Source of the DNA: Acidobacteriota bacterium
Lineage (GTDB): Bacteria; Acidobacteriota; Blastocatellia; Chloracidobacteriales; JADJPF01
Direction of reading: 5' to 3'
Length of the DNA: 64,000 nucleotides
Assembly (NCBI GenBank): GCA_016213785.1
Contig: JACQZQ010000025.1
Coordinates: 1 to 64,000 of the forward strand
Shown piece after piece: positions 6,001-14,716 of the stretch. Within the stretch, counting starts at the first letter, position 1, and each line of letters starts with the position of its first letter. The translations under genes were made by a program, and so were the position numbers. The notes beneath the pieces are model-generated. The model was not told the origin of the DNA, did no database searches, and saw nothing but the letters and a program-made list of their open reading frames with translations.

Positions 6001-8866
6001 TAAGTAAGTCTTCTTCTGATTGTGCAGATGAAATTATTGCTTCTACATAAAGATGTTGTTCTTCTTTATCTAAACAAAGTGTTAGGATTTCCTCAAATTG
6101 GTCTACTATTAAAAGTAGGGTTTTATTTTCTTTTCTAGTAAATTTTTGTAGGATTTTATATAAAAAGTTTATGTCTTTTTTTAAATTGTCTTTTAAGTCT
6201 GAAACTTCTATTCCTATGGTAGAGAGCTTTCTAGCAAGTGTAATAAGAGGAGAAAGCCCTGGTCGAAGAGTTATAACTTGCCAGTTTTCATCAAGCCTAG
6301 CAACAATACCTGCTTGGATAAAAGAGCTTTTACCTGCTCCTGATGGCCCTGCTACTATCAATAGAGATTGCACACGTAAGCGATTAAGAAAGCTTTCAGT
6401 CTCTTTTTCTCTACCTAAAAATAAAGCTGAATCTGCTGGCGAAAATGTAGCTAACCCTAAATATGGAGATTTTTCTAAAAATGTAGCTGTTTTTTCTTTT
6501 TCTTCTCCTATAACAAAATTTTCCTTAAACCATTGCCATGGACTTTCTGTTTCTATTTCAAAACCATCAGGAAATGATACTAGCTTTGCGCTACTACGAC
6601 CTTTTGATTCAAACAAAAAGACTTCTTGGTACGCACCTGGAGTTGGAGAAGATATTTCTATTAAAGGCCAAAGCGACAGTACAAAATAACCGTTAGGATC
6701 TACTAAAACAGCTTTACCATCAGATAAATTTTTATTTTTTAACATAATTGTACTAATCTCTTTTACTGCACCCATCCACTTAGTTGCTTGTTGGCCTTTA
6801 GGCAAAACTAAATAATAATCACTTAACCATGATGTTATATTTAACAACTTAGTAAGTTTAGCTAAGAAATTAGTGAGTAAGTTTGATAGCTCTTCTTCTT
6901 TTAGCAAGGCGCTGGAGTAAAGTTCCTGTTCAAGTTGTAGTAGTTTAGTAAATGTTTCTGTTGTAGAGCTAAGTTGTTCACTATCTGGAACAAAAAAAAG
7001 CGATACAAGTTCAGGAATAGGATAAATATCGCGATCTTTTGCAAAAAAGCGACAAAGCTCCCTAGATAATTCTATCCATTGCGAGTTACTTAATCCTTGT
7101 TGACGTAGTTTTACTATTGTCTTATTAATCAAGTCGTTATTTTGTTGACCAGTATTAGCACGCCCATAACTAGCAAGCGATAATATACCTATATAGTGTA
7201 CCAAAACACGAAATAAAAATAAGGCTCTATCTTTGAATTGGTAAACATTTCGTGCCGCTATAAGATTAGCAACCGTATTAGCTAAAGGCTTAGGCGCATT
7301 AGCTAAAATATTTTCTCTTAATAACTCATCTAGTTGAGGCATTGTTATTGCTTCGATAAGACCGGCTGCTTTGCGAAATTCTTTAGCAAATTCTAAAGCT
7401 GTTTGATAACGATCTTTTGGATCCTTTGCCATTGCTTTTGCAATTACACTATCCAATAGTGGTGTAAAACCTTTTCCCAAGCTTGGTACAAGTTCATTTA
7501 AGTGAGCAGCCATTAAAACAAAAGCTGAGCCTTTAAATGGAAGTTCTCCTGTAAGTAGCTGGTAAGCTAAAACACCTAAAGAATAAATATCGCTGCGAGC
7601 ATCAACTTTCGTACTATTTTCTATTTGTTCTGGCGACATATAAGCAGGAGAACCTATTATTCCTTCTGTTCTAACCACATATGTTTCCTGTTTTTTGGAA
7701 CTGGCTTCGCTACCAACTAATGACTTAGGCGTATTAACTGTACTTTCTTTTAATATCTCATCTAATTTAGGTAAAATTATTTCTTTACTAAAGCCTGCTG
7801 CTTTGCGAAATTCTTTAGCAAATTCTAAAGCTGTTTGATAGCGATCTTTTGGATCTTTTGCCATTGCTTTTGCAATTACATCTAGTAATAAAAGCTTACT
7901 TGAGTAAACAGGTATTAAACTAAGCTTAGAGTCTTTAAGAGGAAGTTCTCCTGTAAGTAGCTGGTAAGCTAAAACACCTAAAGAATAAATATCGCTGCAA
8001 ACATCAGCCTTTGTAGTATTTTCTATTTGTTCTGACGACATAGGAGAGCCTATTACTCTTTCTGTCTTAACTATCTCGCTCTCCTGCTTTTTAAGAAGTG
8101 TGGTTTTAGTTGGTTCTAAAAGGTCTTTTGTCTCTTTATCTTCTTGGTGTTTTTGAGTGTCAATAGTTTTAAGGGGGTCTTTTTCTGATTTAGTTTTTGT
8201 TATTACTTCTCCATCTTCTTGGTTAATAACAGCATCAGGTTTCTCTTTAGGAGCAAAGTTATTAAAGTTATTGTCTTGGCTATAAATTAAGCCATCATTT
8301 AGGGTAGAGTTCTTACCTGTAGGGATATTTATACTTTTATCAAGAGTAAGGTTTTGATTAAAGGCTTTAGCAATACCAAAATCTAGAAGTTTAGGGAGAA
8401 GACGGCCAGCACGAATAATCATCATAATATTAGCAGGTTTAATATCACGATGGACTATGCCTAGTTCGTGTGCAGTATGGACAACTTCGCAGATTTTATC
8501 TAATAAATCAACAAAACGTTCTAAAACGATTGGGCCTTGTATTTTTATAAGCTTATTTAGAGGAGTACCTTGGATTAACTCCATAGCAATCCACATTAAC
8601 CCATCACTTTCAACTCCAAAGGCATAAATATGGGCAGTATAGGGATGCTCAAGGCGTGAAGCCAGATGTGCTTCACGCCTAAACCTTTCTATTACTTCTA
8701 TATTTGCTCTATGATTTGCATGTAGGACTTTTATTACGGCTGGGCGGTCTAAAGTGATTTGTTGCGCCCTATACACAGCACCAAAACCACCTTCTCCTAG
8801 TTTTTCTTTAACTAAGAAATCTCCTAAAATACGTCCAATAATTGGGTCAGGTGTCTTAATAGCCAT
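3053..8866 (-). CDS. Giant Ser/Thr kinase - STAND NTPase - WD40 - FGE-sulfatase fusion protein
   Basis: This 1937-residue protein carries at least four modules. (1) Kinase N-lobe with LGEGGFGAVY (23-32), Lys46, HRDIKPAN (139-146) and DFG (162-164). (2) A low-complexity insert of about 100 residues, then two copies of the kinase C-lobe (about 270-380 and 400-505). (3) After an unassigned stretch, a P-loop NTPase of the novel-STAND type with AGPSGAGKSS near 838 and a Walker B LLLIVDQFEE. (4) A membrane-spanning segment near 1230-1252. (5) About seven WD40 repeats (about 1320-1650), then a C-terminal FGE-sulfatase domain (about 1715-1937; MVKIEGGDFEMGSP, RLPTEAEWEYAARAG, GLYDMCGNVFEWC). Such STAND/WD40/FGE architectures occur in bacterial signalling and conflict proteins. 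It lies 34 bp after rmlB. Confidence 0.9.
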   Translation of the reverse strand: MAIKTPDPIIGRILGDFLVKEKLGEGGFGAVYRAQQITLDRPAVIKVLHANHRANIEVIERFRREAHLASRLEHPYTAHIYAFGVESDGLMWIAMELIQGTPLNKLIKIQGPIVLERFVDLLDKICEVVHTAHELGIVHRDIKPANIMMIIRAGRLLPKLLDFGIAKAFNQNLTLDKSINIPTGKNSTLNDGLIYSQDNNFNNFAPKEKPDAVINQEDGEVITKTKSEKDPLKTIDTQKHQEDKETKDLLEPTKTTLLKKQESEIVKTERVIGSPMSSEQIENTTKADVCSDIYSLGVLAYQLLTGELPLKDSKLSLIPVYSSKLLLLDVIAKAMAKDPKDRYQTALEFAKEFRKAAGFSKEIILPKLDEILKESTVNTPKSLVGSEASSKKQETYVVRTEGIIGSPAYMSPEQIENSTKVDARSDIYSLGVLAYQLLTGELPFKGSAFVLMAAHLNELVPSLGKGFTPLLDSVIAKAMAKDPKDRYQTALEFAKEFRKAAGLIEAITMPQLDELLRENILANAPKPLANTVANLIAARNVYQFKDRALFLFRVLVHYIGILSLASYGRANTGQQNNDLINKTIVKLRQQGLSNSQWIELSRELCRFFAKDRDIYPIPELVSLFFVPDSEQLSSTTETFTKLLQLEQELYSSALLKEEELSNLLTNFLAKLTKLLNITSWLSDYYLVLPKGQQATKWMGAVKEISTIMLKNKNLSDGKAVLVDPNGYFVLSLWPLIEISSPTPGAYQEVFLFESKGRSSAKLVSFPDGFEIETESPWQWFKENFVIGEEKEKTATFLEKSPYLGLATFSPADSALFLGREKETESFLNRLRVQSLLIVAGPSGAGKSSFIQAGIVARLDENWQVITLRPGLSPLITLARKLSTIGIEVSDLKDNLKKDINFLYKILQKFTRKENKTLLLIVDQFEEILTLCLDKEEQHLYVEAIISSAQSEEDLLRVILTVRDDFLFRVKDFRGLKDRLAQSLELLTTPGSSQLLRILIEPAKRTGYEFEDQELPVEIVNKLTEQTSALPLLAFTAAKLWEQRDKEFKQLRRRSYEAMGGVGGALARHAEEVMEQMTQKEQTLVREAFQHLVTSENTRAILTRLELSQLLGKTADSEALIEKLILARLLVSTEGEKGIDRIEVVHEALLSAWPRLAKWRQEITEGARLKEQLRAATRQWNEHSKTKGLLWRDEILIEYQVWKERYKGKLTDIEEEFINTSLLESSRSQRIKKTLVLTTIIVLIVGSAVMFYQRQQTKKQLFQTLELYEEQGRQEMLKGNVEGAAVYLSEAYAKGANSLALRYMLSVALAALEKHSSVTLDNHRDAVTFAVFSPDDTLVATSSRDKTARIWQAIDGKELFILRHDREVISIDFSANGKLLVTASLDKTAKLWKVIDGSLVTTLSGHNDWLQGAKFSPDGKKIATISYDKTAKIWDGSNGKLIHTLKRHQGIIYALSFSKNGKWLATAGADKVVNIWDIENGELKTTLTGHKSSIVSVEFSPDSKLIVTGSTDTTAKIWEVAESKLLATLTGHKASITDTKFSPDGKNILTTSGDKTACIWDTIGNLVYTLSTHKADIQTGGFSPDSKLIITNSYDKTTRVWERDTGKFLVVLAEHQNSLNSGVFSSNGEKILTASEDKTSKIWSLVPEERAYEQVLKIVNTKSSVYLKDGRLEVKTQLTNKQPEKLSENYQKNQKNQKNTNAIYEIESVDETKIEMVKIEGGDFEMGSPTTDKLRNGDETLHQVTLSPFYMSKYEVTQAQWKTVAALPKINRVLSINPSYFQGDELPVENVDWYEVVEFCARLSKQTGKTYRLPTEAEWEYAARAGTKGSYYSEKIDDIAWYQDNSDKTTHPVGKKSPNKWGLYDMCGNVFEWCLDSYADYPSEKTIDPKVLNSGIYRIARGGGWFYPENLCRLAFRVANTPETRHEYAGFRIIREIK
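7310..7880 (-). repeat. In-frame tandem duplication of the kinase C-lobe, period about 432 bp
   Basis: Within the large kinase gene, GCTGCTTTGCGAAATTC and following bases occur at 7365 and again at 7797, almost identical for over 60 bp, giving a 432-bp (144-codon) period. Both copies encode SDIYSLGVLAYQLLTGELP and KDPKDRYQTALEFAKEF. The first protein copy has lost the canonical activation-loop end (GSPMSSEQ); the second keeps it (GSPAYMSPEQ). Confidence 0.85.
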
Positions 8867-8900
8867 GTTCTTAATATCTAAAGTGTTGTAGCTATTTTAG

Positions 8901-9917
8901 CTATTTTAGAAGTGCTCTTTCTCCATACATCTCTTGGTAATATTCTCGGTATACACCTGATCTAGTTCTTTCTAACCAGGTTTGATTATTTAAGTACCAA
9001 TCGATTGTTTTCTTAAGCCCTTGCTCAAAACTAACTTCAGGTTTCCAGCCTAATTCTTGTTCTATTTTACTAGGATTAATACCATAACGGCGATCATGTC
9101 CTGGCCTATCAGCAACAAAAGTAATTAGATCTTTAGAGCGATCTAAGAGCTTTAAGATGGTTTCAATAACTTCTAGGTTATTTTTTTCAGCACGAGAACC
9201 AATGTTATAAATTTCTCCTGATCTGCCATTAATTAGCACTTGGTAAAGTGCTTCACAATTATCTTCTACATAAATCCAGTCTCGAACTTGTAAGCCATCG
9301 CCATAAACAGGTAAAGGTTTATTTTCCAAAGCGTTAGCAATCATTAAGGGAATAAGTTTTTCAGGAAATTGATAAGGGCCGTAGTTATTACAAGTACGTG
9401 TCATAACTGTATCTAAACCATGAGTATGTCTTGCAGCATAAACAAAATGTTCGGCAGCAGCTTTACTTGCGGCATAAGGACTTGAGGGATAAAGCCTTGA
9501 GTTTTCATCTAAGTAATCTCCTGGCTCTAGACTTCCACCTACTTCATCAGTAGAAATATGTATAAAGCGAGAGACTCCTTTTTCACGAGCACAATCTAGT
9601 AAAACTTGAGTACCATAAACATTTGCAGAAACAAAAGGAGTAGCTGATTTTATACTACGATCAACATGAGATTCTGCTGCAAAGTTAACTATTGCATCTA
9701 CATCGCTTATAGCTTCCATTACATTTTCAGAGTCACAAATATCACCTTTAATAAAGCTATAGTTTGGCAAGTTAGCAAGATCTGCTAGATTTTCTAAATT
9801 TCCAGCATAAGTTAATTTATCAAAATTAATAATTTTATGTTCAGGATATTTTACTAAGAGTAAGCGAATAAAGTTTGATCCTATAAATCCTGCTCCACCT
9901 GTAACAAGTATTTTCAT
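8901..9917 (-). CDS. rfbB: dTDP-glucose 4,6-dehydratase
   Basis: This 338-residue extended short-chain dehydrogenase has the NAD-binding GGAGFIGSN motif at 7-15, STDE at 132-135 (the Asp-Glu pair used in dehydration) and the catalytic Tyr148-x3-Lys152 (SSPYAASKAAAE). These are the hallmarks of RmlB/RfbB, which converts dTDP-glucose to dTDP-4-keto-6-deoxyglucose on the way to rhamnose and related sugars. Length is typical. The usual STDEVYG reads STDEVGG here. No rmlA, rmlC or rmlD lies nearby. The gene is divergent from the glycosyltransferase cluster that starts near 10215 and is followed within 34 bp by the kinase-STAND gene. Confidence 0.93.
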   Translation of the reverse strand: MKILVTGGAGFIGSNFIRLLLVKYPEHKIINFDKLTYAGNLENLADLANLPNYSFIKGDICDSENVMEAISDVDAIVNFAAESHVDRSIKSATPFVSANVYGTQVLLDCAREKGVSRFIHISTDEVGGSLEPGDYLDENSRLYPSSPYAASKAAAEHFVYAARHTHGLDTVMTRTCNNYGPYQFPEKLIPLMIANALENKPLPVYGDGLQVRDWIYVEDNCEALYQVLINGRSGEIYNIGSRAEKNNLEVIETILKLLDRSKDLITFVADRPGHDRRYGINPSKIEQELGWKPEVSFEQGLKKTIDWYLNNQTWLERTRSGVYREYYQEMYGERALLK

Positions 9918-10214
9918 GATTTTTTAACCTTAGATTATAAATTTAACTTAACAATAGTTATTATAAGTTGCTTATTACTTAAGATGTTTAACTAGAGAGT
10001 AAACAGTAGTTGTAACAATAGAATATAACTATTAATAGACGTATTAGTGTTAATTATAGTACTATTTGAAAAGTTTATATCTAGAAAATTCTATTAAAAT
10101 CTAACTGCTTAAATATAAAGGAAATCCAATTAAAGCGTTTATGTTTGATTTGAGTCAAGATATTTCTACCAAATCAAACTTTAAAATTTGGGGTATATTT
10201 GGAGTATCAGAAGT
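9918..10214. other. AT-rich divergent intergenic region
   Basis: This gap separates divergent rfbB and the glycosyltransferase fusion, so both promoters should lie here. I see only AT-rich sequence with no convincing operator or hairpin. Confidence 0.5.
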
Positions 10215-11777
10215 ATGAATAGAAAAAGAGTTTTGATTTTTATTGTTGCCTATAATGCAGAAAAACATATTGAGTCTGTACTAAATAGAATACCTAGTGT
10301 ATTTTGGCAGGATGATATCTATGATTCAGAAGTACTTATTATTGATGATGCTTCAAAAGATAAGACAGTTGAAGTAGCTAACCGATATAAATTACTTACA
10401 GGTAGAAATATAAAAGTACTAAGAAACCCTGTAAATCAAAGATATGGTGGAAATCAAAAAATTGGTTATACCTATGCAATAGAACAAAATTTTGATGTAG
10501 TAGCACTTTTACACGGTGATGGTCAATATGCTCCTGAAATGCTTGATACTTTGATATCGCCTATTGCTAAGGGTGAGGCAGATGTAGTTTTTGGTTCTCG
10601 AATGATGGAAAAACAAAGTGCATTAAAAGGTGGGATGCCTTTTTATAAGTTCTTAGGTAATATAATACTTACCACAACTCAAAACCTTTTGCTTAAATCT
10701 AACTTAACAGAATTTCACACAGGTTATCGCATCTATAGTGTAGATGCTTTAAGAAAAATTCCTTTTCAATATAACTCCAATGATTTTGACTTTGATACAG
10801 ATATAATTATTCAAGTTCTAGAAAATAAGTTTCGTATTTTAGAAATCCCTATTCCAACTCATTATGGGGATGAGGTTTGTCATGTAAATGGAACAAAATA
10901 TGCGATGCAAATCTTGCGTACATCTTTACTCTCACAAGTACAAAAATTTAATATCTATTACCACCCAAAATTTGACTATCATTTACATGAAAGCCCTTAC
11001 CAATCTAAAACAGAGTTTGAGAGTAGCCATACATTTGCAATAGATCAAGTAAAAGATAAAACTACAGTTCTTGATTTTGGTTGTGCTAGTGGCTATATAG
11101 CAAAAAAACTAAAAGAAGATAAAGCTTGTCGTGTTTATGGATATGATCAGCATATAAACCCAGAATCAAAAGGCTATTTTGTAGAAACGGCACAAGTAGA
11201 TTTTGATAATTTTGATTTTAATCTACCTAAAAATGAAAGTACCATCGATACTGTATTATTACTAGACGTAGTAGAGCATTTAGCCGATCCTCAAGGCTTT
11301 CTCACAATGCTTAGAGAGCGTTTAGCGGCTCAGCGTCCAGAAATTATTATGACTACAGGAAACATAGCCTTTATTCTTACTCGTTTATCGCTTTTATTTG
11401 GACAATTTAATTATGGTAGGCGAGGAATTTTAGATCTAACACATAAAAGGCTCTTCACCTTTTCTTCAATTAAACAATTGCTTAGAGATTTTGGTTATGA
11501 AATAACCAAAATTGAAGGTATTCCTGTGCCTATTCCTTTTGTTATTCCTAACAAATCTTTGGCTAGCTTTTTACTGAAGATAAACAAATTACTAATTAAG
11601 CTAAATAAAGGAATGTTTTCTTTCCAAATAGCACTAGTAGCTAAACCACTGCCAACGCTAAACTTACTACTAGCAAATGCTAAGACTCGTGGACAAGAAG
11701 AATATCAAAAAGCTTTAACAAACGTAGGTCAAAATCAAAATTTATCTAGTCGAGATAAATATCAAACTACTAAGTAA
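10215..11777 (+). CDS. Family 2 glycosyltransferase fused to a SAM methyltransferase
   Basis: The N-terminal half (about 1-230) is a GT-A fold of the DPM1/GT2 type: VLIFIVAYNAEKHIE, an IIDDAS nucleotide-binding motif near 43, and HGDGQY near 98 as the metal-binding acidic motif. The C-terminal half is a class I methyltransferase with motif I VLDFGCASGYIAKKL near 285 and VLLLDVVEHLADP further on. The protein probably transfers a sugar to a lipid or polymer and methylates a related substrate. I choose ATG 10215 because GGAG lies 10 bases upstream (10201-10204). An in-frame TTG at 10188 has no comparable site. It heads a run of four same-strand genes. Confidence 0.85.
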   Translation: MNRKRVLIFIVAYNAEKHIESVLNRIPSVFWQDDIYDSEVLIIDDASKDKTVEVANRYKLLTGRNIKVLRNPVNQRYGGNQKIGYTYAIEQNFDVVALLHGDGQYAPEMLDTLISPIAKGEADVVFGSRMMEKQSALKGGMPFYKFLGNIILTTTQNLLLKSNLTEFHTGYRIYSVDALRKIPFQYNSNDFDFDTDIIIQVLENKFRILEIPIPTHYGDEVCHVNGTKYAMQILRTSLLSQVQKFNIYYHPKFDYHLHESPYQSKTEFESSHTFAIDQVKDKTTVLDFGCASGYIAKKLKEDKACRVYGYDQHINPESKGYFVETAQVDFDNFDFNLPKNESTIDTVLLLDVVEHLADPQGFLTMLRERLAAQRPEIIMTTGNIAFILTRLSLLFGQFNYGRRGILDLTHKRLFTFSSIKQLLRDFGYEITKIEGIPVPIPFVIPNKSLASFLLKINKLLIKLNKGMFSFQIALVAKPLPTLNLLLANAKTRGQEEYQKALTNVGQNQNLSSRDKYQTTK

Positions 11778-11817
11778 AATAAGTAAAACTTTAGATTTTT
11801 AGATTGGTTTAATTCCA

Positions 11818-12225
11818 TTGGCAATAGATCAAACAAAGCAGTTAGAGCTAGAAGCAAATTTATTTGGAAACTATTTAATAGGTAAAGCGCCTAGTCAGCT
11901 TGCTATTGATTTATATTGTCAAGCAATGAAAAAGCAAGCTATTAGCCTAAAAGAAGATGAAGAAAGACAGCTAGAGTTTATTCTAAATAACCCTTGGTCA
12001 ATAGGAATGGTTGAAGGAGCATTAGCGCTCTTAAAACCACAATCTACCATTCGTAGAAAATTATTAACAATGCTTGCTATTTTAGAAACTTGCCCAGAGT
12101 ATTGTTATTTATTTTTTCCCACTAATACTTCTATATTTTTTTTAGTTTATCTTTTTTATGTTGGCTCTCGTGCAGTAGTTAAATCTCTTTTAGGAGTAGT
12201 AATAGTTAAACTAGTATGTCGCTAA
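11818..12225 (+). CDS. Hypothetical protein, 135 aa, coupled to the GMC oxidoreductase
   Basis: I do not recognise this protein. It opens with a helical stretch (LELEANLFGNYLIGKAPSQLAIDLYCQAM), then EDEERQLEFILNNPW, and has a hydrophobic C-terminal segment (SIFFLVYLFYVGSRAVV) that may be a membrane or interface helix. The apparent start is TTG at 11818, with no clear ribosome site, so the N-terminus is uncertain. It overlaps the next gene by 10 bases. Small proteins next to GMC oxidoreductases sometimes act as accessory or export subunits (gluconate dehydrogenase subunit 3 type). That role is only a guess from the position. Confidence 0.6.
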   Translation: MAIDQTKQLELEANLFGNYLIGKAPSQLAIDLYCQAMKKQAISLKEDEERQLEFILNNPWSIGMVEGALALLKPQSTIRRKLLTMLAILETCPEYCYLFFPTNTSIFFLVYLFYVGSRAVVKSLLGVVIVKLVCR

Positions 12226-13829
12226 CAGCAGATTACATTGTAGTAGGATCAGGTTGTACAGGAGCAATTGCAGCACAAACCTTAGTCGAAGCAAAGGCTA
12301 ATGTCCTTATGCTAGATGTAGGTAGCCAAGATACTAAGTATAAAACTTTAATCCCAGATAAAGATTTTATTTCTATAAGAGAAAGTGAAAAAGAGCAATA
12401 CCGCTATTTTTTAGGTGATCAGTTTGAAGCAATTCCTTGGGGAGAAATAAAAACAGGAGAACATTTAACACCACCTAGAAAGTTTATCTTAAATTTAGTT
12501 GATCGCTATCTACCTATTGATTCTAAAAGCTTTTTCCCTTTAGAAAGTTTAGCTTATGGCGGGTTAGGAAATGGTTGGGGAGTTGGTTGTTATGTTTTTT
12601 CTAAAGCAGAATTAGAAAAAATTGGTCTTGATAATTCTAAAATGATGGGGGCTTATAAAATAGTAGCCTCTCGTATTGGTATATCAGGAGCAAAAGACGA
12701 TGCTAGCCCTTATACAATTGGAGAATTAGATAATTACCAAGAAGCTTTTGAAATCGACTCAAATGCAAAATCTATCTATAAATCCTACTTAAATAAAAAA
12801 TCTGTTTTAAATGGAAAGCAATTCTTTCTTGGAAAGCCTGCTTTAGCTCTTCTTACTAAAGATTTAGGGGAGAGAAAAAAAATAGCTTATAAAGATATGG
12901 AGTTTTATAGCGATGGTGATAAAAGTGCTTATCGGCCTTGGATTACTGTTGAAGAGCTAAAAAAATACCCAAATTTTACTTATATCTCTGATAATTTAGT
13001 AATAGAATTTAAGGAAGAAATTAACCAAATAAAAGTTACTGCTCTTAACACAAATACTAATGAGAAGGTTACTTATACTTGTAAAAAACTTTTGCTAGCT
13101 TCAGGAGTTTTAGGTACTGCAAGAATTGTCTTAAGATCTTTTAAGGATGAGAATAGACAATTACCTTTATTATGTAACCCTTATGGTTATATTCCCTGCC
13201 TTCAGCTTAGAATGTTAGGAAAAGAAATAGAACAACATAAAATGGGATTTGCTCAACTCTCACTCTTTCATGACCCTAAGAGGCAAAACTTTGATGTAGC
13301 AATGGCTTCAATTTATAGTTATCGTTCTTTAATGCTCTTTCGCTTAATTAAAGAATCCCCCCTAAATTTTGTAGATGGACGAATTTTTATGAGGTATTTT
13401 CTTTCAGGGCTTGTAGTTATGGGAATACATCACCCTGAAACAAGATCTAATTCTAAATACTTGCATTTAATACCAGATAATAGCTCTATAACAAACGATA
13501 AATTAAAAATAAATTATGCTTTATCAGACGAAGAAAAACAAACTGTTAATGAGAGAGAATCTGCTTATATTTGGGCAATGCGTCAATTAGGGTGTTTTGC
13601 ACTTAAGAGAGTTAATCCTGGGTTTGGCTCAAGTATTCATTATGCTGGGACACTTCCATTTGATGAAAATAATACGGCTTATACTTTAGCCCCAACAGGT
13701 AGATTAAATCAAACTAAGGCAATTTATATAGCAGATGGGTCTGGATTTAAGTATTTACCCGCAAAAGGTCTTACTTTTTCTTTAATGGCTAATGCTCATT
13801 TAGTAGCAGAAATGGCTTTAAGAGAATAG
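12216..13829 (+). CDS. GMC-family FAD-dependent oxidoreductase
   Basis: The 537-residue protein starts with the dinucleotide-binding motif DYIVVGSGCTGAIAAQ (6-21) and ends with the GMC C-terminal pattern: GSSIHYAGTLPF near 475, and an IYIADGSGFKYLPAKG stretch like the family's closing FAD motif. The His in SIHYAG corresponds to the active-site His region. GMC enzymes oxidise alcohols, sugars or sterols. The substrate cannot be inferred, but position between a glycosyltransferase and an epimerase suggests a sugar or lipid-linked sugar. It overlaps the preceding small gene and precedes the epimerase by 12 bases, so the cluster is probably one transcript. Confidence 0.85.
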   Translation: MSLTADYIVVGSGCTGAIAAQTLVEAKANVLMLDVGSQDTKYKTLIPDKDFISIRESEKEQYRYFLGDQFEAIPWGEIKTGEHLTPPRKFILNLVDRYLPIDSKSFFPLESLAYGGLGNGWGVGCYVFSKAELEKIGLDNSKMMGAYKIVASRIGISGAKDDASPYTIGELDNYQEAFEIDSNAKSIYKSYLNKKSVLNGKQFFLGKPALALLTKDLGERKKIAYKDMEFYSDGDKSAYRPWITVEELKKYPNFTYISDNLVIEFKEEINQIKVTALNTNTNEKVTYTCKKLLLASGVLGTARIVLRSFKDENRQLPLLCNPYGYIPCLQLRMLGKEIEQHKMGFAQLSLFHDPKRQNFDVAMASIYSYRSLMLFRLIKESPLNFVDGRIFMRYFLSGLVVMGIHHPETRSNSKYLHLIPDNSSITNDKLKINYALSDEEKQTVNERESAYIWAMRQLGCFALKRVNPGFGSSIHYAGTLPFDENNTAYTLAPTGRLNQTKAIYIADGSGFKYLPAKGLTFSLMANAHLVAEMALRE

Positions 13830-13841
13830 TTTTATAATTCT

Positions 13842-14708
13842 ATGGAAAAACCTACTGTGATAATTACAGGAGCTAATGGGTTTATTGGCTCTAGTCTGGT
13901 TAAACATTTTCAGGAAAAAAACTGGCAAGTACTGGCCTTAGTTCATAGTATGCCTTCTTTAAAATTACCAAATGTAGAATACTATCAATATGATTTAGCT
14001 AGCCTAGTAGATGAAACCCCTTTTACTAAAGCTAATTATTTAATCCATTGTGCTTATATTAAGTATGATGTTAATAGTAAAGTTAATACAAATCAGATAA
14101 ATATTGATGGGACAAAACAGCTTATTTCCTTAAGTAGAAAATATAGACTTAAATTTAATATTTTTCTTTCAAGTATGTCAGCACAAGTTGAAGCAGAGTC
14201 AAATTATGGCAAACAGAAATTTGCTTTAGAAAAGTTTTTTACCCAAGAAAATGATTTAGTGATTCGACCTGGGCTAGTGCTTGGTAGTGGTGGGCTTTTT
14301 GGTCAAATGAGTAGTTTTATTAGGAAAAACCCTTTTATCCCTTTAATTGATGGGGGTAAACAGCCCTTACAAACAATTTTTATAGATGATTTAGTGCTTG
14401 CTATTGATAGAGGAATAGAAAAGCAAATATCTGGTAATTATACCATAGCTGAACCTACGGCTATTAGTTATCAAGAATTTTATAAAGCGCTTTGTGAAAA
14501 ACTTGGTGTAGAGGCAAAATTTATTTCTGTACCATATTTTCTAGTAGATTTAGGGGTTACATTTTTTAGTTTATTTAAGATAAAACTTCCTATTACAAAA
14601 GAAAACTTACTTGGACTAAAAAACCTTAAATATATTGATGTAAAAAAAGATCTAAATATATTTGGTTTAAGTGTAAGAAATTATAAAGAGAGTCTAAAAA
14701 ATATTTAG
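13842..14708 (+). CDS. NAD(P)-dependent epimerase/dehydratase-like protein
   Basis: The 288 residues form an extended SDR protein: TVIITGANGFIGSSLV (5-20), an FLSSMSAQ strand near 122 and a YGKQKFALEKFF stretch near 135 that supplies the Tyr-x3-Lys pair (YGKQK). A C-terminal substrate-binding half follows (PLIDGGKQPLQTIFIDDLV). It should oxidise or epimerise a nucleotide sugar or lipid-linked sugar. It is the last gene of the plus-strand run that starts at 10215 and converges with the minus-strand GT-C gene only 9 bases away. Confidence 0.82.
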   Translation: MEKPTVIITGANGFIGSSLVKHFQEKNWQVLALVHSMPSLKLPNVEYYQYDLASLVDETPFTKANYLIHCAYIKYDVNSKVNTNQINIDGTKQLISLSRKYRLKFNIFLSSMSAQVEAESNYGKQKFALEKFFTQENDLVIRPGLVLGSGGLFGQMSSFIRKNPFIPLIDGGKQPLQTIFIDDLVLAIDRGIEKQISGNYTIAEPTAISYQEFYKALCEKLGVEAKFISVPYFLVDLGVTFFSLFKIKLPITKENLLGLKNLKYIDVKKDLNIFGLSVRNYKESLKNI

Positions 14709-14716
14709 AAATAATT

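Noticed and set aside
3053-8866. DGR template repeat within the FGE domain of the kinase-STAND gene
   Set aside because: Its C-terminal DNA is AT-rich and does not match the first variable region at the base level, so it cannot be the template.
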